DNA from: Bosea sp. AS-1
Lineage (GTDB): Bacteria; Pseudomonadota; Alphaproteobacteria; Rhizobiales; Beijerinckiaceae
Direction: 5' to 3'
NCBI RefSeq assembly: GCF_002220095.1
Contig: NZ_CP022372.1
Coordinates: 2,700,501-2,764,500 of the forward strand
Length of the DNA stretch: 64,000 bases
Notes under the pieces: model-generated
Databases searched by the model: none
What the model saw: the letters and a program-made list of their open reading frames with translations, nothing else
What the model was told of the DNA's origin: nothing
In this document: positions 20,669 through 31,821 of the stretch, piece after piece
How the letters are laid out: every line of letters starts with the position of its first letter
Numbering within the stretch: position 1 is the first letter of the stretch
Program-made: the position numbers and the translations under genes

Positions 20669-20700
20669 GGCTTGGCGAGAGCCGATTTTCGTCTCCCATG

Positions 20701-20730
20701 ATCCCGCGCGAGCCGTCGCGCGGGATTTTT
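20701..20730 (+). terminator. Rho-independent terminator
   Basis: Perfect 11-bp stem ATCCCGCGCGA/TCGCGCGGGAT with a 4-base loop, followed by TTTT. It ends the transcript of the small secreted protein and isolates it from the rpsB superoperon. Confidence 0.88.
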
Positions 20731-20907
20731 CGTCGGCCGCCACGGTTTCTCCCGCCGGCCGGCTTGCATTGCGGCGCCATCCCTTGTAAGGCGCACGCCA
20801 TTCCACATGGAGCGTATCGCCTCTTTCTCATGAGGCGTTCCGGTGACGTGGCAGCTCATGCCTGTTCATTCGCGCTCCAGAGGCTCAACCGGAAGGACTA
20901 GAACACC

Positions 20908-21909
<1,002 letters not shown>

Positions 21910-21966
21910 TGCAGGCTCTGTGATGGCGGCGCGTCATAGGCGCGTCGCAATCAGCCTCTCGATTTG

Positions 21967-22007
21967 ACGCCGACCAGCGCCGACGGCCGGAAACGGAGCG
22001 TCGGCGT
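21967..22007 (+). other. Inverted repeat between rpsB and tsf
   Basis: ACGCCGAC (21967-21974) and GTCGGCGT (22000-22007) are perfect arms around a GC-rich 25-base interior, followed by TTCCCC. It could be a weak attenuator that adjusts tsf relative to rpsB, or a processing signal. Confidence 0.4.
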
Positions 22008-22087
22008 TTCCCCATAAGGCGTCCGCACATTCCGCTCCGCGGCCGGTCACCGGACCTGAGCCGCAACGACAGCAAGGATTTGAGACC

Positions 22088-23011
22088 ATGGCAGCGATCA
22101 CCGCCGCACTCGTGAAGGAACTCCGCGACAAGACCGGCGCGGGCATGATGGACTGCAAGGCTGCGCTCTCCGCCAATGACGGCAACCTCGAGGCCGCCAT
22201 CGACTGGCTGCGCGCCAAGGGCCTCGCCAAGGCCGCCAAGAAGGCCGGCCGCGTCGCCGCCGAGGGCCTGGTCGCCGTCGCCGTGCAGGGCAACGAGGGC
22301 GTGGTCGTCGAGGTCAACTCCGAGACCGATTTCGTTGCGCGCAACCCCGAGTTCCAGGCGCTCGCCAAGACCGTTGCCGACGTGGCGCTGGAGCGTGGCG
22401 GCGATGTCGAGGCGCTGCTCGGCCACCACTATCCGGGTGGCGGCACCGTGCAGGAGGCCATTGCCAACGCCATCGCCACCATTGGCGAGAACATGACGCT
22501 GCGCCGCGTTTCCTCGCTCAAGGTCTCCTCGGGCGTGATCGGTTCCTATGTCCATGGCGCGATCGCCGATGGCCTCGGCAAGATCGGCGTCATCGTCGCG
22601 CTGGAGTCGACCGGCAAGGGCGACGAGCTCGCCACGCTCGGCCGCCAGCTCGCCATGCATGTCGCCGCGACCAACCCGGTCGCGCTCGACCTCGCCTCGG
22701 TCGCTCCCGAGGTGCTGGAGCGTGAGAAGGCGATCCTGGCCGAAAAGAACGCCGGCAAACCCGCCCATGTCCTCGAGAAGATCACCGAGAGCGGCCTGAA
22801 GAGCTACGCCAAGGAAAACTGCCTGCTGGAGCAGGCCTATATCCATGACGGCTCCAAGTCGGTCTCGCAGGTCCTGAAGGAGATCGAGGGCAAGGTCGGC
22901 GCTCCCGTGAAGCTCACCGGCTTCGCCCGCTACGCGCTCGGCGAGGGCATCGAGAAGGAAGAGCAGGATTTCGCGGCCGAGGTTGCTGCCGCCGGCGGCA
23001 CCACCGGCTGA
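22088..23011 (+). CDS. tsf: Tsf, elongation factor Ts
   Basis: Guanine-nucleotide exchange factor that regenerates EF-Tu-GTP. The 307-residue product has the N-terminal UBA-like module [20 protein letters not shown], the core signature [12 protein letters not shown], and the dimerisation/core subdomains ([10 protein letters not shown], then [20 protein letters not shown]). The start at 22088 matches the family's conserved N-terminus. A solid terminator lies 50 bases after its stop, so pyrH probably has its own or read-through transcription. Confidence 0.97.
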   Translation: MAAITAALVKELRDKTGAGMMDCKAALSANDGNLEAAIDWLRAKGLAKAAKKAGRVAAEGLVAVAVQGNEGVVVEVNSETDFVARNPEFQALAKTVADVALERGGDVEALLGHHYPGGGTVQEAIANAIATIGENMTLRRVSSLKVSSGVIGSYVHGAIADGLGKIGVIVALESTGKGDELATLGRQLAMHVAATNPVALDLASVAPEVLEREKAILAEKNAGKPAHVLEKITESGLKSYAKENCLLEQAYIHDGSKSVSQVLKEIEGKVGAPVKLTGFARYALGEGIEKEEQDFAAEVAAAGGTTG

Positions 23012-23061
23012 TCGGCTGGTCACGGCAAAGATGGGCTGACAAGCCCATGACGAGATGACAG

Positions 23062-23090
23062 AAAGGCCGCGCATCGCGCGGCCTTTCTTG
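23062..23090 (+). terminator. Rho-independent terminator after tsf
   Basis: Perfect 11-bp stem AAAGGCCGCGC/GCGCGGCCTTT with a 3-base loop, then CTTGT. The T-run is interrupted by one C, so some read-through into pyrH is plausible. Confidence 0.72.
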
Positions 23091-23145
23091 TAGGAAGAAG
23101 AGCCGGCGATTCCCGGCGGCAGCCACAATGACGGAGAGACCATCG

Positions 23146-23853
23146 ATGAGACCCAAACGCGTTCTCGTGAAGCTCTCCGGCGAAGCCCTGGCCGGGCCGC
23201 AAGGCTCGGGCCTCGACGGCGGTACGCTGGTGGCGCTTGCGGCCGACATTGCTCACGCGTCCCGCGAAGGCGTCGAGGTCGGCATCGTCGTCGGCGGCGG
23301 AAACTTTTTCCGCGGCGTGCAGGGTCTGAACAAGGGGCTCGACCGCACCACCGCCGATTCGATCGGCATGCTCGGCACGGTGATGAACGCGCTCGCGCTG
23401 GAGCATGCGATCGAGGCGGCCGGTGCGCCGGCGCGCGCCATGTCGGCGGTGCCGATGCCTTCGCTCTGCGAGAGCTATGCCCGCAAGCGCGCGCTCGACC
23501 ATCTCAGCAACGGCAAGGTCGTCATCCTCGGCGGCGGCACCGGCAATCCCTATTTCACCACCGATACGGGCGCAGCGCTTCGCGCGGCCGAACTCGACTG
23601 CAGCCATCTTCTCAAGGCGACGCAGGTCGACGGCGTCTATACCGCCGATCCCAAGAAGGATCCGACCGCAACCCGCTACGACACGCTCACCCACGAGGAA
23701 GCGATCCGGCGTGACCTCAAGGTGATGGACACCGCCGCCTTCGCGCTGGCGCGCGACGCGATGCTGACCATCGTGGTCTTCTCGATTGCCGAGAAGGGCG
23801 CGCTCGCGGCCGTGCTGCGCGGCGAGGGCCGGGCGACCTATGTGACGCCCTGA
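23146..23853 (+). CDS. pyrH: PyrH, UMP kinase
   Basis: Phosphorylates UMP to UDP with ATP, feeding UTP/CTP synthesis and UDP-sugar-dependent envelope pathways. Amino-acid-kinase fold motifs: RVLVKLSGEALAG, IGIVVGGGNFFRG (as GIVVGGGNFFRG), ILGGGTGNPYFTTDTGA and DGVYTADPKKDP. The ATG at 23146 (235 residues) has GGAG nine bases upstream and places the conserved KRVLVKLSGE at the usual position; an ATG at 23128 lacks a ribosome-binding site. In most Alphaproteobacteria frr follows directly; here a leftward VOC gene intervenes. Confidence 0.96.
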   Translation: MRPKRVLVKLSGEALAGPQGSGLDGGTLVALAADIAHASREGVEVGIVVGGGNFFRGVQGLNKGLDRTTADSIGMLGTVMNALALEHAIEAAGAPARAMSAVPMPSLCESYARKRALDHLSNGKVVILGGGTGNPYFTTDTGAALRAAELDCSHLLKATQVDGVYTADPKKDPTATRYDTLTHEEAIRRDLKVMDTAAFALARDAMLTIVVFSIAEKGALAAVLRGEGRATYVTP

Positions 23854-23863
23854 GGCGTTCGCT

Positions 23864-24277
23864 TCAGTAGCTCCGCCACAAGCCGGGCGTCGCCAGTTCG
23901 AGCAGATGCCCGTCCGGGTCGCGGAAATACAGGCTCGTGCTGCCGCGCTCCCACTGCATGCGCCCTTCCACGATGATGCCGAGCTGATCGAGCTTCACCT
24001 CCCAGGCCGGCAGCTCGTCCGTGTCGATTGCGAAAGCGATGTGCAGCGGTCCGCTGCCATCATGCGGCGGGATGCTGCCGCCGGCCGAGGATTGCGTCAG
24101 CAGCGACTTCCCGCGCAGGAACAGCAGCAGCACGTTCTGCCCACCGACATCGTAGGCGAACAGCGTCGCGGTCTTCAGCAACGGCGCCAGGCCGAGCTTG
24201 GTCTCATAGAAAGCGGAGGCGCGTTCGAGATCGTCGACGTAGAGCGCGGTCTCGATGATGCGGTTCAGGCGAGGCAA
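23864..24277 (-). CDS. VOC-family (glyoxalase-like) protein
   Basis: A 137-residue vicinal-oxygen-chelate protein, complete with both repeats: RIIETALYVDDLERASAFYE at the start and STSLYFRDPDGHLLELATPG at the end. A metal-binding set is plausible (E near the N-terminus, H in LHIAFAI, E in LLELATPG), so it could be a dioxygenase or lyase; the substrate is unknown. The start is a TTG at 24277 with GGGAGA six bases upstream. No ATG precedes the conserved start in frame without a 70-residue unconserved leader. It is leftward inside an otherwise rightward cluster, between pyrH and frr. Confidence 0.85.
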   Translation of the reverse strand: MPRLNRIIETALYVDDLERASAFYETKLGLAPLLKTATLFAYDVGGQNVLLLFLRGKSLLTQSSAGGSIPPHDGSGPLHIAFAIDTDELPAWEVKLDQLGIIVEGRMQWERGSTSLYFRDPDGHLLELATPGLWRSY

Positions 24278-24413
24278 GCTCTTTCTCCCATGGTTTGTGC
24301 AAACCGGAACTGGCTCGCGGCGGAGCGAGGCGGTAATGTGGAGATGGGTGTCCGGGAGGGGGCTTCCAACCGTCTTTCCCGCCGCCCGGCCATGATGTGC
24401 CGGTTCAGACTGC

Positions 24414-24439
24414 TTTCCCCTTGCCCACAGGCGGGGAAA
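24414..24439. other. Inverted repeat in the VOC/frr divergent region
   Basis: TTTCCCC (24414-24420) and GGGGAAA (24433-24439) flank a 12-base spacer in the 251-base region between the leftward VOC gene and frr. A TTGACC at 24462-24467 could be a -35 box for frr, with only a poor -10 match 17 bases on. Operator or RNA hairpin; unproven. Confidence 0.35.
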
Positions 24440-24528
24440 ATGCTGTTCGGACAGGTAGTTCTTGACCCTGTGCGGTCCCGCCGCCATGGTCGCGCCGATT
24501 TTTGATGTTCCGTAAGGTCTTGATTGAA

Positions 24529-25092
24529 ATGGCCCAGACGACGTTCGACCTCGCTGACCTCAAGCGCCGCATGGCTGGCGCCGTGCAGTCCTTCAAGGGC
24601 GATCTCGCTTCGCTGCGTTCCGGTCGCGCTTCCGCCAACATGCTGGACCCCATCACGGTCGAAGCTTACGGCGCCCGCACGCCGCTGAGCCAGCTCGCCA
24701 CGGTTTCCGTGCCGGAGCCGCGCCTGCTCAGCGTCCAGGTCTGGGACCGCTCGATGGTTCAGGCCGTCGACAAGGCCGTCCGCGAATCCGACCTCGGCCT
24801 CAACCCGCAGACCGAAGGCCAGGTGCTGCGCATCCGTATTCCGGAGTTGAACGAGCAGCGCCGCAAGGAGATGGTCAAGGTCGCTCACAAATACGCTGAA
24901 GAGTCCAAGGTCGCCGTGCGCCATGTCCGTCGCGATGGCATCGATGTCGTCAAGAAGCTCGAGAAGGACGGCGACATGACCAAGGACGACGCCGCTCGCA
25001 ATTCCGACCTGGTCCAGAAGGCCACCGACCAGCACATCGCCGAGATCGATCAGGCGCTGGCCGCCAAGGAAAAGGAAATCCTGCACGTCTGA
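24529..25092 (+). CDS. frr: Frr, ribosome recycling factor
   Basis: Splits post-termination ribosomes together with EF-G. The 187-residue length from the ATG at 24529 is standard. Conserved blocks: [20 protein letters not shown] at the N-terminal long helix, [19 protein letters not shown] in domain II, and [15 protein letters not shown], then [20 protein letters not shown]. In-frame codons at 24502-24505 would add nine unconserved residues. uppS follows after 58 bases. Confidence 0.96.
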   Translation: MAQTTFDLADLKRRMAGAVQSFKGDLASLRSGRASANMLDPITVEAYGARTPLSQLATVSVPEPRLLSVQVWDRSMVQAVDKAVRESDLGLNPQTEGQVLRIRIPELNEQRRKEMVKVAHKYAEESKVAVRHVRRDGIDVVKKLEKDGDMTKDDAARNSDLVQKATDQHIAEIDQALAAKEKEILHV

Positions 25093-25150
25093 CGAACCCG
25101 CCCCGCGGGGCGGTGCGCTTTCCCTTTCCGGCCCAGCGAGGCTCATCCGA

Positions 25151-25900
25151 ATGTCATCTGGCCAGGGCGTACCAACCCCGACCCATGTCGCCATCATCAT
25201 GGATGGCAACGGCCGCTGGGCGCAGATGCGCGGCCTGCCGCGCCAGGAAGGGCATCGGCGCGGCCTGGAAGCGCTACGGCGCACGGTGCGCAATGCCAGC
25301 GATCTCGGTATCGCGGTACTGACGCTCTACAGCTTCTCGACCGAGAACTGGCGCCGGCCCCATGCCGAGGTCAGCTTCCTGATGGGGCTGCTCAAGCATT
25401 TCGTCGAGAAGGACCTGACCGAGCTTGCCGGCGCCAATGTGCAGGTGCGCGTCATCGGCAGCAGGCAGGATCTGGCGCCGGACCTGCGCCGCCTCGTCGA
25501 GCATGCCGAGGCGCGTACACGCGGTAATACCGGCCTCATCCTGGCGATCGCCTTCAACTACGGCTCGCGCGACGAGATCGTCCGCGCGGCGCGCCAGCTG
25601 GCCGCTGACGCCGCGGCTGGGCGCATCGACCCGTCGGCCATCGATGAGACTGCGCTCGCCGCGCGGCTCGATACCCATGACCTGCCCGACCCGGAGCTGG
25701 TGATCCGCACCTCCGGCGAGACGCGCATCTCCAATTTTCTGCTCTGGCAGGCGGCCTATGCCGAATTCGTCTTCACGCCGGTGATGTGGCCCGATTTCGA
25801 TCGCGCTGCCTTCGAGGATGCGCTGGCGCAATACCGGCAGCGTGAGCGCCGCTTCGGCGGGCTCTCGGCGCCGTCAGACCGCAGCGTGGGCGTCGCGTGA
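25151..25900 (+). CDS. uppS: UppS, undecaprenyl diphosphate synthase
   Basis: cis-Prenyltransferase that makes the C55 lipid carrier for peptidoglycan and polysaccharide export. The 249-residue product has the active-site start [20 protein letters not shown] with the catalytic Asp, [14 protein letters not shown], and [19 protein letters not shown] near the C-terminus. It overlaps cdsA by four bases (GTGA), so the two are probably translated together. Confidence 0.96.
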   Translation: MSSGQGVPTPTHVAIIMDGNGRWAQMRGLPRQEGHRRGLEALRRTVRNASDLGIAVLTLYSFSTENWRRPHAEVSFLMGLLKHFVEKDLTELAGANVQVRVIGSRQDLAPDLRRLVEHAEARTRGNTGLILAIAFNYGSRDEIVRAARQLAADAAAGRIDPSAIDETALAARLDTHDLPDPELVIRTSGETRISNFLLWQAAYAEFVFTPVMWPDFDRAAFEDALAQYRQRERRFGGLSAPSDRSVGVA

Positions 25901-26724
25901 ATGAGCCGCGCCCCGCGGCGGCCCCTCAAGGTGCCGGCGAGCTGCAGCGACGGGTCGTCTCGGCGCTCATTCTCGCTGCCGTCATTCTCGCCCTGACCTT
26001 GTGGGGCGGCTGGCCGTTCCGGCTGGCCTGGGTGCTGGTCGCCGGCATCGTCGCCTATGAATGGCTCTCCATCGTCAGCCGGGCCAATGCCGTCGCGGCC
26101 GGGGCCGGTGTCGCCGCGGCCGGGCTCGTTCTCGCCGTCTTGCCGCTCTCTGCTGCCGCCGTGGCGGGCGTGACGGCCGCTGCGGCGTTGATCGGCGCGC
26201 TGGCAGCGCCCTTCGTCCGGGCCCGCCTGCCGCTCGAACTCTGCGGCGTGGCCTATGCGCTGGCCTTCGCCATGATCACGCCGGCCTTGCGCGACTGGCC
26301 TGCGGTCGGCCTTGCCTTGATCCTGTGGAGCTTCGCCGTCGTCTGGCTGACCGACATCGCTGCCTATTTCACCGGCCGAAAGCTCGGCGGACCGAAGCTG
26401 ATGCCGCGAGTCAGCCCCAAGAAGACCTGGTCCGGGGCCACCGGCGGCACACTCGCGGGAACGGTCGCGGGCACACTGATCTGGAGCTGGGCGACGACCG
26501 GCGCATTCGGTTTGAACGGCCGCGTTCTCGTCGCTTCACTCATCGCCTCCATCGTGAGCCAGGCAGGCGATCTCTATGAATCCGCATTGAAGCGTCGCTT
26601 CGACACCAAGGATTCGAGCGGGCTCATTCCGGGCCATGGCGGATTCCTCGACCGGCTCGACGGCTATTGGGCCGTGCTGGTCCTGTCGGGGCTTGCCCTC
26701 TTCGCCTTCCATATCGAATTCTGA
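25897..26724 (+). CDS. cdsA: CdsA, phosphatidate cytidylyltransferase
   Basis: Makes CDP-diacylglycerol from phosphatidic acid and CTP, the precursor of all bacterial phospholipids. The 275-residue protein has about seven membrane segments and the C-terminal family signature [20 protein letters not shown] followed by [24 protein letters not shown] is also conserved. The start is the GTG at 25897 in the uppS stop. dxr begins four bases after its stop. Confidence 0.95.
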   Translation: MNEPRPAAAPQGAGELQRRVVSALILAAVILALTLWGGWPFRLAWVLVAGIVAYEWLSIVSRANAVAAGAGVAAAGLVLAVLPLSAAAVAGVTAAAALIGALAAPFVRARLPLELCGVAYALAFAMITPALRDWPAVGLALILWSFAVVWLTDIAAYFTGRKLGGPKLMPRVSPKKTWSGATGGTLAGTVAGTLIWSWATTGAFGLNGRVLVASLIASIVSQAGDLYESALKRRFDTKDSSGLIPGHGGFLDRLDGYWAVLVLSGLALFAFHIEF

Positions 26725-26728
26725 TCAG

Positions 26729-27910
26729 ATGCCGCTTCGCACCGTCACGCTTCTGGGAGCAACAGGCTCCGTCGGCCGTTCGGTTCGCGACGTCGTTGCC
26801 GAGAACCCGCAGCGGCTGGCGATCGGCACGGTCGTCGGCGGGCGCGACGCCGAAGGGCTTGCCCGCGTTGCGATCGAGACGGGCGCGCGTTTCGCTGCCC
26901 TGGCCGACGAGACAGCCACCGCGGCGCTGAAGCAGGCGCTGGCCGGCACGGGGATCGCAAGCGGGGCAGGGCGCTCGGCCGTGCTCGAAGCCGTTGGCCG
27001 TCCTGCCGACATCGTCGTCAGCGCGATCTCCGGCGCCGCGGGGCTGGAGGCGACCTTCGCCGCGCTGATGCCGGGCCGGACCATTGCGCTTGCCAACAAG
27101 GAAAGCCTCGTCTGCGCCGGAGAGGCCGTGATGGCGCGCGCTGCGGCCGTCGGAGCCCGGATGCTACCGCTCGATTCCGAGCACAACGCCCTGTTCCAGG
27201 TGCTGGGCCAGGAGCCGCTCGATTCGATCCGGAGCATGACGCTTACTGCCTCCGGCGGTCCGTTCCGCACCTGGAGCGCTGAGCAGATCGCCGAGGCCGG
27301 CCCCGAACAGGCGCTGAAGCATCCGAACTATGCGATGGGCGCCAAGATCACCGTCGATTCCGCCGGGTTGATGAACAAGGGACTCGAGGTGATCGAGGCC
27401 CGCTTCCTCTTCGACCTGCGGCCGGAGCAGCTCGATGTGCTGGTGCACCCGCAGCAGGTCGTGCACGGCCTCGTCACCTTCCGGGACGGCTCTGTCAGCG
27501 CCGGCATGGCAGTGCCTGACATGCGGGTCGCGGCTGCGCACTGCCTGGGCATCGACGGCCGCCTCGACGCTCCGCCGACCCGTTTCCTCGATCTCGCCGC
27601 CGGCGCCCCCCTGAGCTTCGAGCGACCCGACCTGCAGCGCTTCCCCGCGCTGGGGCTTGCGCTCGCGGCCCTGGCGGAGGGCGGGGCGAAGCCCGCCATC
27701 CTCAATGCCGCGAACGAGGTGGCGGTCGCGGCTTTTCTTGCCGGGCGGATCCGGTTCCCGGGCATTGCCGCGCTGGTGGCCGAAGTCTGTGCGCAGGAGA
27801 CGGGCCTCAGCCACGCCCCGCGCGACGTCGCTGACGCGCTCGCCATTGACCATGATGCGCGACGACGGGCCGCCTCGCTCTTGTCGCAAGGCTCGTTCAC
27901 TGTCACCTAA
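26729..27910 (+). CDS. dxr: Dxr, 1-deoxy-D-xylulose 5-phosphate reductoisomerase
   Basis: NADPH- and metal-dependent second step of the MEP isoprenoid pathway, giving 2-C-methyl-D-erythritol 4-phosphate. The 393-residue product has the nucleotide loop LLGATGSVGRSVRD, catalytic-site ALANKESLVCAGE, PLDSEHNALFQ with the metal-ligand Asp/Glu, TASGGPFRTW, and KITVDSAGLMNKGLEVIEA. The ATG at 26729 begins the conserved PLRTVTLLG. It feeds the isoprenoid pool used by UppS two genes upstream. Confidence 0.96.
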   Translation: MPLRTVTLLGATGSVGRSVRDVVAENPQRLAIGTVVGGRDAEGLARVAIETGARFAALADETATAALKQALAGTGIASGAGRSAVLEAVGRPADIVVSAISGAAGLEATFAALMPGRTIALANKESLVCAGEAVMARAAAVGARMLPLDSEHNALFQVLGQEPLDSIRSMTLTASGGPFRTWSAEQIAEAGPEQALKHPNYAMGAKITVDSAGLMNKGLEVIEARFLFDLRPEQLDVLVHPQQVVHGLVTFRDGSVSAGMAVPDMRVAAAHCLGIDGRLDAPPTRFLDLAAGAPLSFERPDLQRFPALGLALAALAEGGAKPAILNAANEVAVAAFLAGRIRFPGIAALVAEVCAQETGLSHAPRDVADALAIDHDARRRAASLLSQGSFTVT

Positions 27911-27933
27911 CTGGGGAGGATCGGGAGAGTTCG

Positions 27934-29082
27934 ATGGAAATTTTGGGGTCGATCGGCAGCGCGGGGCATTTCGTGCTGGGCTATCTGGTGCCTTTCCTGT
28001 TCGTGTTGACCCTGGTTGTCTTCATTCACGAGCTCGGCCACTTCCTGGTCGGCCGCTGGTGCGGCGTCGACGTGAAGACCTTTTCCATCGGCTTCGGTCG
28101 CGAGATCTTCGGCTTCAACGACAAGCACGGCACGCGTTGGCGCTTTGCGCTGATCCCGCTGGGCGGCTACGTCAAGTTCTCGGGCGATGCCGACGCCGCC
28201 AGTGCCCCTGACGACGAGGCGGTGAACCGGATGACGCCGCAGGAGCGCGAGCGCTCCTTCCCGGCGCAGTCGATCGGCGAGCGCGCCGCGATCGTGGCGG
28301 CCGGCCCGATGGCCAATTTCCTGCTCGCGATCCTGATCTTCGCCGGCTCGGCCTTCATCTTCGGCAAGCATGTCCTGACGCCGCGCGTCGACGAGATCGT
28401 GGCCGGCAGCGCTGCCGAGCGCGCGGGCCTGAAGCCGGGCGATCTGGTGATCTCCATCGACGGGCAGCCGATCCACAGCTTCTCCGACATGCAGCGTATC
28501 GTTTCGACCCAGCCCGACGAGACCCTTACGGTGATCGTCACGCGTGGAGGCAGCACGGTCACGCTGCCGGTGACGCCAGCCCTCGTCGAAATGGACTCTC
28601 CGCTCGGCAAGCAGCGCATCGGCGTGATCGGCGTCAAGGCGTCGCCGCGGCCAGAGGATTGGACGGTGCAACGCTTCGGCGCGGTCGACTCCCTCAAGCA
28701 GGGCGTCACCGAAAGCTGGTTCATCGTCACGCAGACCTATGACTACATCGCCAAGCTGGTGCGAGGGCGCGCCTCGACCGACCAGCTCTCGGGTCCGATT
28801 CGGATCGCGCAGGTCTCGGGGGCGGTGGCCCAGAACGCGGGCCTGCTCGGTCTCGTCAACCTGGCCGCCATCCTGTCTGTCTCGATCGGGCTGATGAACC
28901 TTCTGCCGGTGCCGATGCTCGATGGCGGGCATCTGCTGTTCTACCTCTACGAGGCGGTCCGCGGCCGCCCCTTGAGCCCCCGTGCTCAGGAGATCGGTTT
29001 TCGGCTCGGCCTGGCGCTCGTCCTGATGCTGATGCTGTTCGTGACCTGGAACGATCTCGTCCACGTCAAGGGCTTGCTCTGA
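27934..29082 (+). CDS. rseP: RseP, site-2 intramembrane protease
   Basis: Membrane zinc metalloprotease that cleaves anti-sigma factors and remnant signal peptides. The 382-residue product has the zinc motif HELGH (His32, Glu33, His36) inside the first membrane helix, FGREIFGF and LGGYVKF, one PDZ domain (VAGSAAERAGLKPGDLVISI), and the second active-site segment LLPVPMLDGGHLL near residue 326. The single PDZ domain is the usual alphaproteobacterial form, against two in E. coli. bamA follows after about 215 bases. Confidence 0.95.
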   Translation: MEILGSIGSAGHFVLGYLVPFLFVLTLVVFIHELGHFLVGRWCGVDVKTFSIGFGREIFGFNDKHGTRWRFALIPLGGYVKFSGDADAASAPDDEAVNRMTPQERERSFPAQSIGERAAIVAAGPMANFLLAILIFAGSAFIFGKHVLTPRVDEIVAGSAAERAGLKPGDLVISIDGQPIHSFSDMQRIVSTQPDETLTVIVTRGGSTVTLPVTPALVEMDSPLGKQRIGVIGVKASPRPEDWTVQRFGAVDSLKQGVTESWFIVTQTYDYIAKLVRGRASTDQLSGPIRIAQVSGAVAQNAGLLGLVNLAAILSVSIGLMNLLPVPMLDGGHLLFYLYEAVRGRPLSPRAQEIGFRLGLALVLMLMLFVTWNDLVHVKGLL

Positions 29083-29297
29083 GGGCCTCGCCACGTCGCT
29101 TTGCGGCGGAATCGCGGCGGCCCGCGTGGCGCCCCGGCAACGAGGTCTTTAAAAATACTTTATTAACGATGATGGCGGTTTGCACCCTGCGGGAAACTTT
29201 GTAGAAGCGATTGCACTGCAAATCTCGCCCTGCCGCGATCTCCCAGATGGCGGTCCCCTGTTGGGGTGGTGACCAGAGAAATGGAATAGGCGACCCG

Positions 29298-31787
29298 ATG
29301 ACGTCGACCCAAAAGAGCCGGACGACCAAGGCGCGGCTCTCTCGATCGATCGGACTTTCGGCTTTGATCTTGGCCGTGAGTGGTGGTGTTGCGTTCGCGC
29401 AGGCCGTGGTTGTCCACGGTAACCGGCGAGTCGATGCCGAAACGATCCGCTCCTACGCCGCCGGCCGTGAGAATCCGCAGGAGATTCGCGAGAGCCTGCT
29501 GGCGACGGGGCTGTTCAGCAACGTCCAGGTCAGCCGCCGCGGCGCGCAGACCGTGATCTCCGTCCAGGAACAGGGCGGTACCGTCAATCGTGTTGCCTTC
29601 GAGGGTAACCGTCGCCTCAAGAGCGAGCAGCTTTCGCAACTGGTGCAGTCGCGCGCCGGCGGGCCGCTCAGCCAGGCCCTGATCGATTCCGACGTCGAGC
29701 GCCTGCGCGAGGCTTATCGCCGCGCCGGCTACGGCCTGTCCTCCGTCAGCGGTCGCATCGCGCCGCTTCCGAACGGCCGCCAGGACGTCGTCTACACCAT
29801 CAACGAGAGCAGCAAGACCGGCATCAAGTCGATCAACTTCTCGGGCAACAATGTCTATTCGTCGGGCCGCTTGCGCGGGCTGATGACCTCGACCGAGTCG
29901 AACTTCCTGAGCTGGATCAAGACCTCTGACGTCTATGATCCGGACCGCATCAATTCCGATCTCGAGCTGATCCGGCGCTTCTATCTGAAGAACGGCTATG
30001 CCGACTTCCAGATCGTCAACAACTCTGCGCGCTTCGATGAGAAGGCCGGTGGCTGGGTGGTCGACATCCAGGTCGAGGAAGGCCCGCAGTACAAGGTCGG
30101 CAACGTCGGCGTCGATTCCTCCGTGCCGGGTGTCGATGCGGGGCGGTTGCAGCGTTATCTCGCCACCTCGACGGGTGACACCTACAACGCCGAGGCGGTC
30201 GAGAAGTCGCTCGTCGCACTGACCACCGAAGTCAATCGTGAAGGTCATGCCTTCGCGCAGGTTCGCCCGCGCGGCGATCGTGACGCCTCCGGCCACGTGA
30301 TCGGCATCACCTATGTCGTCGACGAAGGTCCGCGGGTCTATGTCGAGCGCATCAACGTGCGCGGCAATACCCGTACCCGAGACTATGTCGTCCGCCGCGA
30401 GCTCGATCTCGGCGAGGGCGATGCCTATAACAAGGTGATGATCGACCGCGCCGAACGGCGCCTGAACAATCTGGGCTTCTTCAACAAGGTCCGCATCACC
30501 AACGAGCCGGGCTCCGCGCCGGATCGTGTCGTCATCAACATCGACGTCGAGGACAAGGCGACGGGTTCGTTCTCGATCGCCGGCGGTTACTCGACCGCGG
30601 ACGGCGCGATCGGTGAGATCTCGCTGTCGGAATCGAACTTCCTCGGCCGCGGCCAGTTCGTTCGCATCGCCGGCACGCTCGGCCAGCGTACGCAGGGCGT
30701 CGACTTCAACTTCACCGAGCCATATTTCCTCGGTTATCGCGTGGCGGCGGGCTTCGACCTGTTCTCGAAGTACAACGACAACTACAATGTTGGCCGTTTC
30801 GAGAGCCGCGTTACCGGCGGTCAGGTCCGCTTCACCTTCCCGATCACGGAAGAGTTCTCGGTCACGCCGCGCTATTCGCTCTATGTGACGGACATCAAGA
30901 TCCCGAACGAGGTCAGCCGACCCTATAACGACTGTACCTTCCCGATCCAGGGCATCACGCCGATCCCGGGTGACGCGGTCTACAACTGCGTCACCAACGG
31001 CGAAGCCTCGGTCGCGGTGAAGGAAGCGCAGGGTTCGACGCTGACCTCGCTCGTCGGCCTGAACTTCAACTACAACTCGCTCGACAACGTTCAGAACCCG
31101 CGCAACGGCTTCATCGCGGAGCTGAAGCCCGAATTCGCGGGCGTTGGCGGCGACTCGAAGTTCCTGCGTATCGCGGCCGATGCGCGCTACTATCGCGAGA
31201 TCTTCGACGACGTCGTGGGCTTCGTTCGCCTCCAGGGTGGTCACGTCCAGGCGACCAGCGGCAATCTCCGCATGGCTGACCACTACTTCCTTGGACCGAG
31301 CCTTGTACGCGGCTTTGCGCCCTCCGGTATCGGTCCGCGCGACGTGCTGAACGATCCGACGGCCAACGCGCTCGGCGGCACGACCTATTTCGGCGGTACG
31401 CTCGAAGTGCAGTTCCCGATCTGGGGCTTGCCGCGTGATCTCGGCCTGCGCGGTGCGGTCTTCGCCGACGCCGGTACGCTGTTCAATTACGACGGCGGCA
31501 CGAAGACGGCGTTGGGTAGCTGCCCTGCTGGTTCCGAGGCCCGGGCGTTCAACGTCGTGACCGGTGGCGCGCAGTCGAACATCGCCTGCGTGCGCGACAA
31601 GAACGTGCTGCGCTCCTCGGTTGGCGTGAGCTTGCTGTGGCAGTCGCCGCTGGGGCCGATCCGCTTCGACTACGCCTATGCGCTCAGCAAGGACGATGGT
31701 CAGTGGGGCAACGGGCCGTTCGGCTTTGCCAAGTACGGCGGCGACCGCACCCAAGCCTTCCGCTTCTCGGGCGGTACGCGCTTCTGA
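29298..31787 (+). CDS. bamA: BamA, outer-membrane protein assembly factor
   Basis: Core of the machine that inserts beta-barrel proteins into the outer membrane. The 829-residue product has a signal peptide ending near VAFAQ (residue 36), five POTRA repeats over roughly residues 37-430 ([59 protein letters not shown]), and a 16-stranded barrel ending in the C-terminal Phe required for recognition (GGTRF). The barrel lid motif VRGF reads [14 protein letters not shown]. The ATG at 29298 was chosen because the upstream in-frame codons give no signal peptide. Confidence 0.96.
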   Translation: MTSTQKSRTTKARLSRSIGLSALILAVSGGVAFAQAVVVHGNRRVDAETIRSYAAGRENPQEIRESLLATGLFSNVQVSRRGAQTVISVQEQGGTVNRVAFEGNRRLKSEQLSQLVQSRAGGPLSQALIDSDVERLREAYRRAGYGLSSVSGRIAPLPNGRQDVVYTINESSKTGIKSINFSGNNVYSSGRLRGLMTSTESNFLSWIKTSDVYDPDRINSDLELIRRFYLKNGYADFQIVNNSARFDEKAGGWVVDIQVEEGPQYKVGNVGVDSSVPGVDAGRLQRYLATSTGDTYNAEAVEKSLVALTTEVNREGHAFAQVRPRGDRDASGHVIGITYVVDEGPRVYVERINVRGNTRTRDYVVRRELDLGEGDAYNKVMIDRAERRLNNLGFFNKVRITNEPGSAPDRVVINIDVEDKATGSFSIAGGYSTADGAIGEISLSESNFLGRGQFVRIAGTLGQRTQGVDFNFTEPYFLGYRVAAGFDLFSKYNDNYNVGRFESRVTGGQVRFTFPITEEFSVTPRYSLYVTDIKIPNEVSRPYNDCTFPIQGITPIPGDAVYNCVTNGEASVAVKEAQGSTLTSLVGLNFNYNSLDNVQNPRNGFIAELKPEFAGVGGDSKFLRIAADARYYREIFDDVVGFVRLQGGHVQATSGNLRMADHYFLGPSLVRGFAPSGIGPRDVLNDPTANALGGTTYFGGTLEVQFPIWGLPRDLGLRGAVFADAGTLFNYDGGTKTALGSCPAGSEARAFNVVTGGAQSNIACVRDKNVLRSSVGVSLLWQSPLGPIRFDYAYALSKDDGQWGNGPFGFAKYGGDRTQAFRFSGGTRF

Positions 31788-31790
31788 CGG

Positions 31791-31808
31791 GCGGGGCTTC
31801 GGCCCCGC
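31791..31808 (+). other. UUCG-tetraloop hairpin between bamA and lpxD
   Basis: GCGGGGC-TTCG-GCCCCGC, a perfect 7-bp GC stem closed by the extra-stable UUCG tetraloop, starting four bases after the bamA stop and ending 13 bases before lpxD. No T-run follows, so it is more likely a stability or processing element than a full terminator. Confidence 0.55.
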
Positions 31809-31821
31809 TTCGGACATTCCG

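Noticed and set aside
29083..29297. Extracytoplasmic-sigma (GGAAC-type) promoter before bamA
   Set aside because: GGGAAACTTTG near 29188 resembles a -35, but no CGTT-like -10 lies at the right spacing.
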